Notes: generated by a model from the letters alone, not told the origin. A DNA stretch of 27,060 bases from Flavobacteriaceae bacterium UBA3179 (GCA_002364245.1 DEXR01000006.1:15175-42234); one strand, 5' to 3'. Positions 14,951 through 22,438 are shown, numbered from the stretch's first letter. Translations and numbers: made by a program.

Positions 14951-15625
14951 ATGAAATTAGTATCTACAATTCTTATCGCATTCATAACCTTTTCAGCCTT
15001 TTCTCAGCGCATGGTTGAGAAAAATATAGGTGATTTTGATGAATTAAAAGTATTCGATTTAATTGAAGTAAATTTAATTCCTTCCAAAGAAAACAAAGTT
15101 GTTATCAAAGGTGAAAACACCGAAAGCGTTAAGATTATTAATGACAACGGAAAATTAAAGATTCGAATGCAATTAGACGAACGTTTTAATGGAGAAGAAA
15201 CTTTTGTTGAAGTTCACTACACTGATGTTGATATAATCGATGCCAATGAAGGAGCTATAATTGTTGCTAATGAAGCAATAACTCAAAATAAAATTGAATT
15301 ACGGTCGCAAGAAGGAGCAAAAATCCGAGTAGGTTTAAAAGTAAATTATGTTGAAATGAAAGCCGTAACTGGCGGAATAATTGAAGCTTCAGGGTTAGCA
15401 AAATCACAAGATATTACTATTAGAACGGGTGGTATCATTGAAGCAATGGATTTACAAACACAAGACACCAACTTAAAATTGTTTGCAGCTGGCGAAGCTG
15501 AAATCAACGCTAGTGAAAAAGCAAATATAAAAGTAACTGCAGGCGGTGATGTTACCGTGTATGGAAACCCAAAAGAAGTAAATAAAAAAAGTTTTGCAGG
15601 GGGTACTATCCGCATTGTGGATTAA
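14951..15625 (+). CDS. DUF2807 (GIN domain) exported protein
   Basis: A 224-aa protein with a signal peptide (ends TFSAFSQ), followed by a repetitive beta-rich domain of the DUF2807 head GIN type, which forms a right-handed beta-helix-like fold. The opening FDELKVFDLIEVNLIPSKENKVVIKG is recognisable (first part: FDELKVFDLIEVNL). Many Gly-containing turns recur at regular spacing, as expected for a solenoid. Function is unknown in the family; members are periplasmic or outer-membrane associated and common in Bacteroidota. It starts 53 bases after rnr, without an obvious terminator between. Confidence 0.88.
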   Translation: MKLVSTILIAFITFSAFSQRMVEKNIGDFDELKVFDLIEVNLIPSKENKVVIKGENTESVKIINDNGKLKIRMQLDERFNGEETFVEVHYTDVDIIDANEGAIIVANEAITQNKIELRSQEGAKIRVGLKVNYVEMKAVTGGIIEASGLAKSQDITIRTGGIIEAMDLQTQDTNLKLFAAGEAEINASEKANIKVTAGGDVTVYGNPKEVNKKSFAGGTIRIVD

Positions 15626-15662
15626 TAGTTAACTAAAGCGTTTTCAACTATAAACTTATTTG

Positions 15663-15670
15663 TACTTTTA
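15663..15670 (+). promoter_or_regulatory. Putative -7 element of the LysE-type gene
   Basis: TACTTTTA matches TAnnTTTG except at the last base and ends 7 bases before the ATG at 15678. This argues against a longer N-terminus read from a TTG at 15660. A perfect palindrome TAGTTAACTA lies just upstream at 15626-15635. Confidence 0.4.
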
Positions 15671-15677
15671 CAATACT

Positions 15678-16394
15678 ATGTTTGATGGTATTGGATACGC
15701 AGCTTTTTACGGGTTCCTACTTGCTTTTGCAGTAGGCCCTGTCTTTTTTACACTCATTGAAACCAGTATTACTAAAGGTTTTAAAGCAGGTGTATTTTTC
15801 GATTTAGGAGCAATCTTTGCAGATATTGTCTTTATTACCATAGCATATTTCAGTACCAGTAAAATTTTAGATAAAGTTAAAGACGACCCTGGGTTACTTA
15901 TTTTCGGGGGAGCCATTCTAATAGCTTACGGAATTATATCCTACATCCGCACCAACCGTTCCTTTTTTAAAATAGTACGAGAACATTACGCAGTAAAAGT
16001 TAAAAAGAAGCTGGGAAGTTTATTTTTAAAAGGTTTTCTGTTGAATTTTGTAAACTTCGGTGTACTCGCTGGCTGGATTGGTACTATTATTATGGCAAAT
16101 GCACTTACAAATTCAGAAAATGGTGTGTTTCTCTTTCTACTTACTGTGTTGATTACCTTTTTCTGCACCGATCTTTTAAAAATTACATTAGCTAAAAAGC
16201 TTAAAAATAAGATGACACCCCGTTTTATTATTAAAACTAAAAAATGGGTGAGTATTTTAATTGCAGGTTTTGGTGTAGCATTGTTATTACAAGGAATTTT
16301 TCCTGATGAAATGAAATCCAACTTAGATAAAATTCCGGGACCGAAACATCCGTTAGAAAAACCCATTCCCCCAGTAGAAGAACCAATTCAATAA
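15678..16394 (+). CDS. LysE family transporter
   Basis: A 238-aa membrane protein of the LysE/RhtB translocator type, with six predicted helices. The N-terminal FGLLxxxxPGP-like block appears as YGFLLAFAVGPVFFTLIE, followed by the helix GVFFDLGAIFADIVFI, both typical. Members export amino acids or related small metabolites; the substrate is unknown here. The C-terminal tail after the last helix is proline-rich (HPLEKPIPPVEEPIQ). I place the start at ATG 15678 rather than at an in-frame TTG at 15660, because the putative -7 element lies between them. A terminator follows 2 bases after the stop. Confidence 0.88.
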   Translation: MFDGIGYAAFYGFLLAFAVGPVFFTLIETSITKGFKAGVFFDLGAIFADIVFITIAYFSTSKILDKVKDDPGLLIFGGAILIAYGIISYIRTNRSFFKIVREHYAVKVKKKLGSLFLKGFLLNFVNFGVLAGWIGTIIMANALTNSENGVFLFLLTVLITFFCTDLLKITLAKKLKNKMTPRFIIKTKKWVSILIAGFGVALLLQGIFPDEMKSNLDKIPGPKHPLEKPIPPVEEPIQ

Positions 16395-16395
16395 A

Positions 16396-16427
16396 AAAAC
16401 CTTCAATCTAGTAAGAAAGAAGGTTTT
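16396..16427. terminator. Bidirectional terminator shared by the LysE-type gene and tRNA-Cys
   Basis: AAAACCTTC at 16396-16404 pairs with GAAGGTTTT at 16419-16427 (9 bp, 14-nt loop). A/T runs on both sides let it act for the plus-strand LysE gene and the minus-strand tRNA, whose 3' end is 5 bases away. Confidence 0.65.
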
Positions 16428-16431
16428 GTTG

Positions 16432-16502
16432 AGGCATCGAGCGGATTCGAACCGCTGTACAAGGTTTTGCAGACCTCTGCCTAGCCACTCGGCCACGATG
16501 CC
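16432..16502 (-). tRNA. tRNA-Cys (GCA anticodon)
   Basis: A 71-nt cloverleaf on the minus strand: acceptor stem GGCATCG with CGATGCC, anticodon stem GAGGT/ACCTT with loop CTGCAAA giving anticodon GCA, and T-stem AGCGG/CCGCT around the loop TTCGAAT. The discriminator base is U73, as expected for tRNA-Cys. CCA is not encoded. It has its own putative promoter and lies between the LysE-type gene and folB. Confidence 0.96.
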
Positions 16503-16513
16503 TTTAAGGTTTG

Positions 16514-16521
16514 CAAATGTA
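16514..16521 (-). promoter_or_regulatory. -7 promoter element of tRNA-Cys
   Basis: On the minus strand this reads TACATTTG, a perfect TAnnTTTG match, ending 11 bases upstream of the mature tRNA 5' end. The tRNA may also receive read-through from folB, which is upstream on the same strand. Confidence 0.6.
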
Positions 16522-16558
16522 AAAAAATTAAACCGAATTTTCCTATTTAAATTTGAAA

Positions 16559-16915
16559 TTACCGTTCTGAAGTCATTGTAACACTTACTTCAGCAATATC
16601 ACCACCAATTGGCGGGTTAATCTTTGAAACCCGAACCTTTACAGCATCAACCAGTTGAATGTCTCTTAAAATTTCATCAATAATACGCTGGCCTACTTGT
16701 TCCAGTAGCTTAGAGCGGATTGCCATTTGCTCTCTAACTATTTTTTGAAGCTGAACATAATCTACCGTATCACTTAATTCATCAGTTTTAGCAGCTTTTG
16801 AAAGATTTGCAGTAACTTCTAAATTTACAATATAATCGCTACCTATTTTTTCTTCTTCAGTAAGGCAACCGTGATTAGCGAAAATGCGGATATTCTTTAA
16901 GCGTATTGTACTCAT
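16559..16915 (-). CDS. folB: Dihydroneopterin aldolase
   Basis: A 118-aa protein of usual FolB length; it converts 7,8-dihydroneopterin to 6-hydroxymethyl-dihydropterin plus glycolaldehyde in folate synthesis. Family markers are NIRIFANHGCLTEEEKIG (residues 8-25, with the conserved Glu cluster), VDYVQL with the pterin-binding Tyr, LLEQVGQRIIDEIL, and the catalytic Lys in RVSKINPPIGGDIAEVSV. I start at 16915 (MSTIRLKN). An upstream in-frame extension to 16978 would run through a perfect -7 element (16930-16937), so it is unlikely to be translated. Confidence 0.93.
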   Translation of the reverse strand: MSTIRLKNIRIFANHGCLTEEEKIGSDYIVNLEVTANLSKAAKTDELSDTVDYVQLQKIVREQMAIRSKLLEQVGQRIIDEILRDIQLVDAVKVRVSKINPPIGGDIAEVSVTMTSER

Positions 16916-16920
16916 GCAAA

Positions 16921-16952
16921 TTGTTTTTGCAAAGATACTTTTTTTACCTTTG
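16921..16952 (+). promoter_or_regulatory. Putative glnS promoter (TTG, 21-base spacer, TACCTTTG)
   Basis: TTG at 16921-16923 and TACCTTTG at 16945-16952 form a well-spaced match to the Bacteroidota consensus. It would give a leader of roughly 85-90 bases for glnS. It overlaps the folB promoter on the other strand. Confidence 0.55.
16930..16937 (-). promoter_or_regulatory. -7 promoter element of folB
   Basis: On the minus strand this reads TATCTTTG, a perfect match, ending 14 bases before the folB ATG. It lies inside the interval between the glnS TTG and TACCTTTG elements, so polymerases at the two promoters would compete. Confidence 0.6.
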
Positions 16953-17043
16953 CTACTTGTCTGTTTATAGAAAGGCAAACTAATTAATTCTGTTTACTTT
17001 AGATAATTAAATACAATTCCTTTTAAGGGACAATATACCAATC

Positions 17044-18726
17044 ATGGCAAAAGAAGAAGCACCACTTAACTTTATTGAGCATATAATAGAAGAAGATTTA
17101 ACCACAACGCATACCCAAGATGAACTTCGGTTTCGGTTTCCACCTGAGCCTAATGGCTATTTACACATTGGTCATGCTTCTTCCATTTGTTTAAATTTTG
17201 GTCTAGGCGAACGCTACAAAGCACCGGTAAATCTACGTTTTGATGATACAAACCCTGCAAAAGAAGAGCAAGAATTTGTTGACGCTATTAAACGTGACAT
17301 TTCTTGGTTAGGGTTTGAATGGGCAGAAGAACGCTATGCTTCAGATTATTTTCAGGAATTATACGATTGGGCCGTGCAATTAATTAAAGACGGAAAAGCC
17401 TACGTAGATTCACAAACTTCTGAGCAAATTGCTGAACAAAAAGGAACACCAAATTCACCAGGTACAGAAAGTCCTTTCAGAAATCGTCCGGTTGAAGAAA
17501 GTTTAGATCTTTTCGAAAAAATGAAAAATGGCGAACTAGGGGAAGGTAAACATACGTTGCGTGCTAAAATAGATATGACTTCAGGAAATATGTTGATGCG
17601 CGACCCGGTTATGTATCGCGTGTTGCATAAAAGTCACCATAGAACGGGTACCGACTGGAAAATTTTCCCAATGTACGATTGGACGCACGGAGAGAGTGAT
17701 TACATAGAGCGCGTATCACACTCATTGTGTACGCTTGAATTTCTACCCCATAGAGAGCTTTATAATTGGTTCTTGGACCAAGTACACGAAAAAGATACGT
17801 TACGCCCTAAGCAACGAGAATTTGCCCGTAGAAACTTAAGTCATACGGTGGTGAGTAAACGTAAATTGGCAAAATTAGTAGAAGAAGGTGTTGTTGATAG
17901 TTGGGATGACCCAAGAATGCCAACTATTTCAGGGTTGAGAAGACGTGGGTACACGCCAGAATCGATTAAAAATTTTGTAGATAGTATCGGTGTAGGAAAA
18001 CGTGAAAACGTAATAGATGTTTCTCATTTGGAATTTAACGTGCGTGAAGATCTTAACAAACGAGCACCTCGTGTGATGGCGGTTTTAAATCCTATAAAAT
18101 TGGTCATCACCAATTATCCGGAAGGTAAGACCGAAATGCTTGAAGCTGAAAACAATCAAGAAGATGAAAGTGCTGGCTATCGAGAAGTTCCTTTTTCACG
18201 TGAATTGTATATTGAAAAAGAAGATTTTAAAGAAGAAGCCAATAGAAAATTCTTCAGATTAACTTTAAATAAAGAAGTTCGTTTAAAAAATGCCTACATT
18301 ATTAAAGGGGAAAGCGTTGTAAAAGATGCTGAAGGAAATATCACCGAAATACATTGTACCTACGATCCTGACAGTAAAAGTGGAAGTGGTTCCGAAGCTT
18401 CAAAACGTAAAGTAAAAGGAACGTTACACTGGGTTTCAGTAAATGATGCACTTCCTGTAGAAGTTAGACTATACGATCGTTTGTTTACGGAAGCTTCGCC
18501 AGATGCTGATAAAGAAAAAGATTTTATGGAGTTCATAAATCCAAATTCTTTAGAAGTTATCACAGCGTATGCGGAGCCAAGTTTAAAAAACCTGGAAGTT
18601 GAGGATAAAGTTCAATTTCAACGACTAGGCTATTTTGTTGTGGATAAAGATACTTCCGAAGAAAAAATCGTTTTTAACCGTACGGTTCCATTACGTGATT
18701 CTTGGGGGAAAATAGATAAGAAGTAG
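17044..18726 (+). CDS. glnS: Glutamine--tRNA ligase
   Basis: A 560-aa class I aminoacyl-tRNA synthetase that charges tRNA-Gln with glutamine. The HIGH motif is at residues 41-44 (PPEPNGYLHIGHAS), the KMSKS-like motif is VVSKR at 269-273, and the GlnRS-type block DDPRMPTISGLRRRGYTP follows. The C-terminal half forms the two beta-barrel anticodon-binding domains, including AYIIKGESVVKDAEGN. The presence of GlnRS implies direct charging of tRNA-Gln. The coding end touches the convergent gene with no intervening base, leaving no room for a terminator between them. Confidence 0.97.
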   Translation: MAKEEAPLNFIEHIIEEDLTTTHTQDELRFRFPPEPNGYLHIGHASSICLNFGLGERYKAPVNLRFDDTNPAKEEQEFVDAIKRDISWLGFEWAEERYASDYFQELYDWAVQLIKDGKAYVDSQTSEQIAEQKGTPNSPGTESPFRNRPVEESLDLFEKMKNGELGEGKHTLRAKIDMTSGNMLMRDPVMYRVLHKSHHRTGTDWKIFPMYDWTHGESDYIERVSHSLCTLEFLPHRELYNWFLDQVHEKDTLRPKQREFARRNLSHTVVSKRKLAKLVEEGVVDSWDDPRMPTISGLRRRGYTPESIKNFVDSIGVGKRENVIDVSHLEFNVREDLNKRAPRVMAVLNPIKLVITNYPEGKTEMLEAENNQEDESAGYREVPFSRELYIEKEDFKEEANRKFFRLTLNKEVRLKNAYIIKGESVVKDAEGNITEIHCTYDPDSKSGSGSEASKRKVKGTLHWVSVNDALPVEVRLYDRLFTEASPDADKEKDFMEFINPNSLEVITAYAEPSLKNLEVEDKVQFQRLGYFVVDKDTSEEKIVFNRTVPLRDSWGKIDKK

Positions 18727-19476
18727 TTATCTATTTCCTTTAAATGATTTAAAGGTGCTCAAAACTACTTTTACTGTGGTGTCATTTAGCAACTCTTGTA
18801 TTTCAGTATAATCACATACTGTACAAGCTCCTGTTGCCCATAGATATTTTATGCGTTTAGGAAAGTGATTTTTTAAAATTTCATAATCCTTATAACTAGC
18901 CGAAATACCTACCAAAGTATCGGTAGCTAAAAATTCTTTCACGGTTGAAATATCTGTTTTCAGTGCCTGCGATTCTTTTTTATACATTTCGTAAGGCAAG
19001 TAATAACTGGTCATAAACCCAGATTGTTGAAAAATGGCGAGTGCTTCGGGGTGTTTGGTTTCAACTAAAATCGTTTCAAAAGGATAGTTTAAAGAAGAAA
19101 AAATAGAAGTCAATTTTTTGTGAATTGATGTTGCGTTTTTAGCATTCAAATTTTTAATATCTAGCCACAAATAAGGTTTTTTATCGGGTTTTAAAGTGGA
19201 AAGATAATCGGTAAAAGTTAAATCGATACTTTTTGCAGGCGGATGGTTTACATCAAAACTATTGGTTTGTTTTTGGTATACTAAATCTAGTTCAATTCCT
19301 TTAAAAAAAGTAGTAGCGGAATTGAGTTTCTCGGTTGAGTTAACCCGGTGCGCCCATACTTTGTCGTAATGACCTAAAAATTCAATTTTGTAAGGGCTAA
19401 ATTTATAAGCATACCGTAATACAACCAAAGCAAGTATGGAAAACAAGATGATTTTTATCTTTTTACCGCGCATCAT
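18727..19476 (-). CDS. Membrane-anchored GDPD/FAM151-like protein
   Basis: A 249-aa protein with an N-terminal membrane helix (about residues 7-22) and a presumably periplasmic domain. The domain has a GDPD-like TIM-barrel pattern: WAHRVNS with His43, GIELDL with Glu62 and Asp64, and VNHPP with His78, then YLWLDIKN. The combination WAHxVNS ... ExD ... HPP recalls the FAM151/menorin (DUF2181) branch of phosphodiesterase-like proteins. That match is from memory and needs testing. Its start overlaps the end of the CptA-like gene by 14 bases, so the two should be made together. A phosphodiester or glycerophospholipid head-group role is inference only. Confidence 0.6.
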   Translation of the reverse strand: MMRGKKIKIILFSILALVVLRYAYKFSPYKIEFLGHYDKVWAHRVNSTEKLNSATTFFKGIELDLVYQKQTNSFDVNHPPAKSIDLTFTDYLSTLKPDKKPYLWLDIKNLNAKNATSIHKKLTSIFSSLNYPFETILVETKHPEALAIFQQSGFMTSYYLPYEMYKKESQALKTDISTVKEFLATDTLVGISASYKDYEILKNHFPKRIKYLWATGACTVCDYTEIQELLNDTTVKVVLSTFKSFKGNR

Positions 19477-21115
19477 AATCTTCGCCTTTTTTAATTATTC
19501 TGGGTCGTGATTTAAATGTTTCACTGAAAATACTTCGGCTTAAGTCCTTTTTATCAAAATCGATATCGCTAAGGTGGGAAAATGTATGGATAAAATCTTC
19601 CAAATTATATCTACGTGTGGTAATTTCTTCTCTCCTTCCGAAGAAGGAACGGTTGTTTTTATAGGTTTCAGAAGCCCAAAAAATAAAAGGCACCTCGTAC
19701 ATAGGTTTGGTGCCATGAAATTCGTTATGACCTAAAAATGTTTGGCTGGTATCAAAAACATCATCCCCATGATCTGAAAAATAAAGTACGTAACTATTTT
19801 CTTTTTTACGTTGCGTCATTTTTATAACAGCATTGACGATTGAATCGTTGTATCTTACAGCATTATCATATTCATTTATGGTCTCTATGGCGTTTGCTGT
19901 TTTACTAAAAGTAGTGTTAGGATTATCTTTAAAATACGTTTTGTTTTTAGGGTAACGGTAACCATACCTACTATGTGTGCCAATAAGATGCACAAAAATG
20001 ACCTTCTTTTTTTCTTTGTCGTTTATTGCTTTATTTATGTAAGGTAGTAACGCTTCGTCATAAATTGATTCGGAATAATTATCGGTCGCTATGTAATTTT
20101 TTACCGTTGCAGCACCAGAAATTAAAGTAGGAATACTTTCATGAATACCTACAGGTCTTTGGTTCGAAATCCAATAGGTTTTAAAACCGGCTTGGTTGGC
20201 CAATTGTACAATAGAGCCATTTTCCTTCTTGTTGGGCTCTTTAAAGTTTGAAAGAGTACATATTTTTTCAAGTGAAAGTATGGTATGCACGTTTGGGCTG
20301 ATAACACTGTCAAATACCAATAAATTATCTTTGATTGCAGATAATTTAGGGTTTGTTTCTCTTCTATAGCCATATAACTGTAGATGTCTACGTGTTGTAG
20401 ATTCACCAATAATTACAATGTAGGTTTGTTGATTTTCTGAGGTGCTTATAATATTGAGATTTTCACTGCTTTTTTTAGCCAGTTGTCCTTTCAACACTTT
20501 TTTAGTCGCTTTGTATTCATTATAGACATGATAGCTTTTATAGAGGATGTTTTCTTCAGCAAAAGTTCTATTTATAAAGTAAACTGAAAGACCAATAACT
20601 GCTAAAGGCACTACAAATAAAACTATAGGTCTTATTTGTACCTGAAAAGGCTTTTGGTAAACACTGAAAAAACTTCTTTTCGAAAACAAAAAGAAAGATA
20701 TCACAGCTATAAATAGAAGCATTAGCATAGCTAAAGCCAACGTATATGTATCTAAGTAGTAATATAAAAACTCCGATGCTTCGGTGTTATTTGTCTCAAA
20801 TATAACAAACAAGGCAGAGGCACTTAATTTTACACCATAATGATGATAGAAACTAATTTTTACGAATGCCAAAAATGATAATAAAATGATTGAAAAGTAA
20901 CTAAAACCTTTTCTTAGAAACTTTGGTAGAAGGAGTACGATGCAAATTAAAAACAGGGCCATAACTGTAAACCCTACGGCCTCTTTTAAATAAAATTTTA
21001 ATTGAGGAATTAAAAAGTAACAGCTTACCCAAACTACCAATACTGGAAAAACAAAAAACAGTACTATTTTCAGTACTGAAGTCAGCACATTTTTTATTAT
21101 CTTCAGAAAATGCAT
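19463..21115 (-). CDS. CptA-like phosphoethanolamine transferase (sulfatase superfamily)
   Basis: A 550-aa protein with five predicted N-terminal membrane helices (about residues 10-205) and a large periplasmic hydrolase-fold domain. The nucleophile motif GESTTR is at about 237-242, in the context IIGESTTRRHLQLYGY, matching the CptA branch. Later come VHLIGTHSRYGYRYP and the metal-site motif YFSDHGDD, with a final LGHNEF. Such enzymes move phosphoethanolamine from phosphatidylethanolamine onto lipid A or LPS core sugars, lowering negative charge. I start at ATG 21115; an in-frame TTG at 21124 overlaps the -7 element. The next gene overlaps its 3' end by 14 bases. Confidence 0.85.
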   Translation of the reverse strand: MHFLKIIKNVLTSVLKIVLFFVFPVLVVWVSCYFLIPQLKFYLKEAVGFTVMALFLICIVLLLPKFLRKGFSYFSIILLSFLAFVKISFYHHYGVKLSASALFVIFETNNTEASEFLYYYLDTYTLALAMLMLLFIAVISFFLFSKRSFFSVYQKPFQVQIRPIVLFVVPLAVIGLSVYFINRTFAEENILYKSYHVYNEYKATKKVLKGQLAKKSSENLNIISTSENQQTYIVIIGESTTRRHLQLYGYRRETNPKLSAIKDNLLVFDSVISPNVHTILSLEKICTLSNFKEPNKKENGSIVQLANQAGFKTYWISNQRPVGIHESIPTLISGAATVKNYIATDNYSESIYDEALLPYINKAINDKEKKKVIFVHLIGTHSRYGYRYPKNKTYFKDNPNTTFSKTANAIETINEYDNAVRYNDSIVNAVIKMTQRKKENSYVLYFSDHGDDVFDTSQTFLGHNEFHGTKPMYEVPFIFWASETYKNNRSFFGRREEITTRRYNLEDFIHTFSHLSDIDFDKKDLSRSIFSETFKSRPRIIKKGEDYDAR

Positions 21116-21121
21116 AGGCAG

Positions 21122-21129
21122 CAAATGTA
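21122..21129 (-). promoter_or_regulatory. -7 promoter element of the CptA-like pair
   Basis: On the minus strand this reads TACATTTG, a perfect TAnnTTTG match. It ends 6 bases before the ATG at 21115, predicting an almost leaderless mRNA and excluding the upstream TTG start. Confidence 0.5.
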
Positions 21130-21294
21130 AAACAATTGAATGAATTTAATACAGCACCTTGATTTAACCTTTTGCATACGAAAACAATTAAAAATTAAGA
21201 CATTTTGGCAATAAAAACCCTATTTTAAGAATATTTTATTAGTAAAATTTTGAGTATTAACCGGTTGTTAACAGCAACTATAATACTACTTACT

Positions 21295-21302
21295 TAACTT
21301 TG
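21295..21302 (+). promoter_or_regulatory. -7 promoter element of the YtxH cassette
   Basis: TAACTTTG is a perfect TAnnTTTG match 32 bases before the YtxH ATG. The divergent spacer 21116-21334 also holds one exact TTGTTAACA nonamer at 21265-21273, the same motif as in the cluster at 11913-12324. Confidence 0.55.
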
Positions 21303-21334
21303 TTTCTATAATCATAAACTAATAAATATATACT

Positions 21335-21712
21335 ATGGCATCTAATACAGGACAAACACTTTTAGCTTTACTAACAGGAGCTGCAATAGGAGCGGGAATA
21401 GGAATTTTGTACGCTCCAGATAAGGGTTCAAAAACCAGAAAGCAAATTAGCAAAGAGGCTAAAAAAGCACGAAAGCAACTTGATAAACAAGTTAAAGAAA
21501 CCTCTAATAATCTTAGTGAAAAAGCTCAAAAAGCTCGATTGAACTTCGAAGAAAAACTGGAAAGCACATTATCTTCAGCAAGCTATAAAGCAGACGATAT
21601 TTTATTGGCTATGGAAGATAAACTGGAAACGCTAAGAAAGCAGAACGCAAAACTTCAAAGAGAAACAGAAACAGCTAAAGCCAAAACAAAGACTAAAAAA
21701 GCAACTTCATAA
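21335..21712 (+). CDS. YtxH domain protein
   Basis: A 125-aa protein with an N-terminal Gly/Ala-rich membrane segment (LLTGAAIGAGIGILYAPDKG, residues about 11-30) typical of YtxH, followed by a long basic helical or coiled-coil region ending in a Lys/Ala/Thr-rich tail. YtxH proteins are small stress-associated membrane proteins of unknown mechanism. It is the first gene of a three-gene cassette; the next ATG lies one base beyond its stop. The arrangement is reminiscent of E. coli yqjD-yqjE-yqjK, in which a glycine-zipper membrane protein precedes a Holin-X protein. Confidence 0.85.
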   Translation: MASNTGQTLLALLTGAAIGAGIGILYAPDKGSKTRKQISKEAKKARKQLDKQVKETSNNLSEKAQKARLNFEEKLESTLSSASYKADDILLAMEDKLETLRKQNAKLQRETETAKAKTKTKKATS

Positions 21713-21713
21713 T

Positions 21714-22139
21714 ATGGCATTTGATCGTCTTACTGAAAGTTTACAAACCGTAAGCGATAAATTTCAAGAATATGGAACTAGTACGGCGGAGTATTACAAA
21801 CTCCGCTTGTTTAAATCTTCGATGAAAGGGGCCGTTTCTCTTGTAAATTTATTGGTCTTTGGTAGTTTCTTCTTGTTCGTTTTACTTTTCATATCGATTG
21901 GCGTAGCCTTGTGGCTCGGTATTGTCATGGAAAGTAGTTTTGCCGGTTTTTTAATTGTTGGAGGATTTTATGGATTGGTAACATTGTTTTTAATTTTATT
22001 CGGAAGGAAGATGATAGAACGGAGTCTTCTTTTAAAGTTCTCCAAAGTGCTCTATGACGAAGATGATATTTCTCCAAAAAATCAAGCTAAACAAGAAGTT
22101 AAAACTTACAAAGAAACAGTTGAAAACCATCAAGAATGA
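21714..22139 (+). CDS. Phage holin-like (Holin-X/DUF1469) membrane protein
   Basis: A 141-aa protein with a helical cytoplasmic N-terminus (about 1-35), two membrane helices (about 45-70 and 80-105) and a charged C-terminus, the pattern of DUF1469/Holin-X superfamily III proteins such as YqjE. Despite the name, these chromosomal proteins are not tied to lysis here: no phage genes are near. It lies between the YtxH and third cassette genes, overlapping the latter by 4 bases (ATGA). Confidence 0.82.
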   Translation: MAFDRLTESLQTVSDKFQEYGTSTAEYYKLRLFKSSMKGAVSLVNLLVFGSFFLFVLLFISIGVALWLGIVMESSFAGFLIVGGFYGLVTLFLILFGRKMIERSLLLKFSKVLYDEDDISPKNQAKQEVKTYKETVENHQE

Positions 22140-22387
22140 AACGATACACTACTTTTGAAGAAATAGACAGGGATTTAAAATATTTAAAGCTTAAATCTGA
22201 AATTGATAAAGAAGAACTGAAGCTTGGTGTTAACAATACAAAAGAGAGTTTTAAAGACAGTTTTTCCCCCTTGAACATGATTGTAAGTATGATTGGTTCA
22301 ATTGCTCAAAAAGCATTGGTTGTAAAGATTGCCAATAGTATTTTGGGTGTTAAAAAAGTAAAAGAAGTGGAAGATAAGGACTACTAA
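22136..22387 (+). CDS. Small third member of the YtxH/holin-like cassette
   Basis: An 83-aa protein; the N-terminal half is charged and helical (FEEIDRDLKYLKLKSEIDKE), and the C-terminal half contains a moderately hydrophobic segment (residues about 46-70) that may associate with membranes. I recall similar small proteins (DUF6327-like) following YtxH and holin-like genes in Flavobacteria, but the family name is uncertain. The ATGA overlap with the previous gene implies translational coupling. A strong terminator follows. Confidence 0.7.
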   Translation: MKRYTTFEEIDRDLKYLKLKSEIDKEELKLGVNNTKESFKDSFSPLNMIVSMIGSIAQKALVVKIANSILGVKKVKEVEDKDY

Positions 22388-22402
22388 AAATCTTAAACAA
22401 AC

Positions 22403-22438
22403 AAAAAATGCCGCTCATTTTTATGAGCGGCATTTTTT
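22403..22438. terminator. Strong bidirectional terminator
   Basis: A perfect 16-bp inverted repeat (outer A6/T6, core TGCCGCTCAT) surrounds a TTTT loop. It separates the plus-strand YtxH cassette from the convergent minus-strand SPFH gene and can stop both. Confidence 0.93.

Noticed and set aside
16916..16978. Longer N-terminus for folB
   Set aside because: The extension would run through a perfect -7 promoter element at 16930-16937, and FolB proteins normally begin close to the MSTIRLKN position.
21116..21124. TTG start for the CptA-like gene
   Set aside because: It overlaps the -7 element at 21122-21129; the ATG at 21115 is the natural start.
21714..22139. Prophage remnant, suggested by the holin-like protein
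   Set aside because: No endolysin, integrase, capsid or tail gene is near; DUF1469 proteins are common chromosomal genes and form a cassette with YtxH here.
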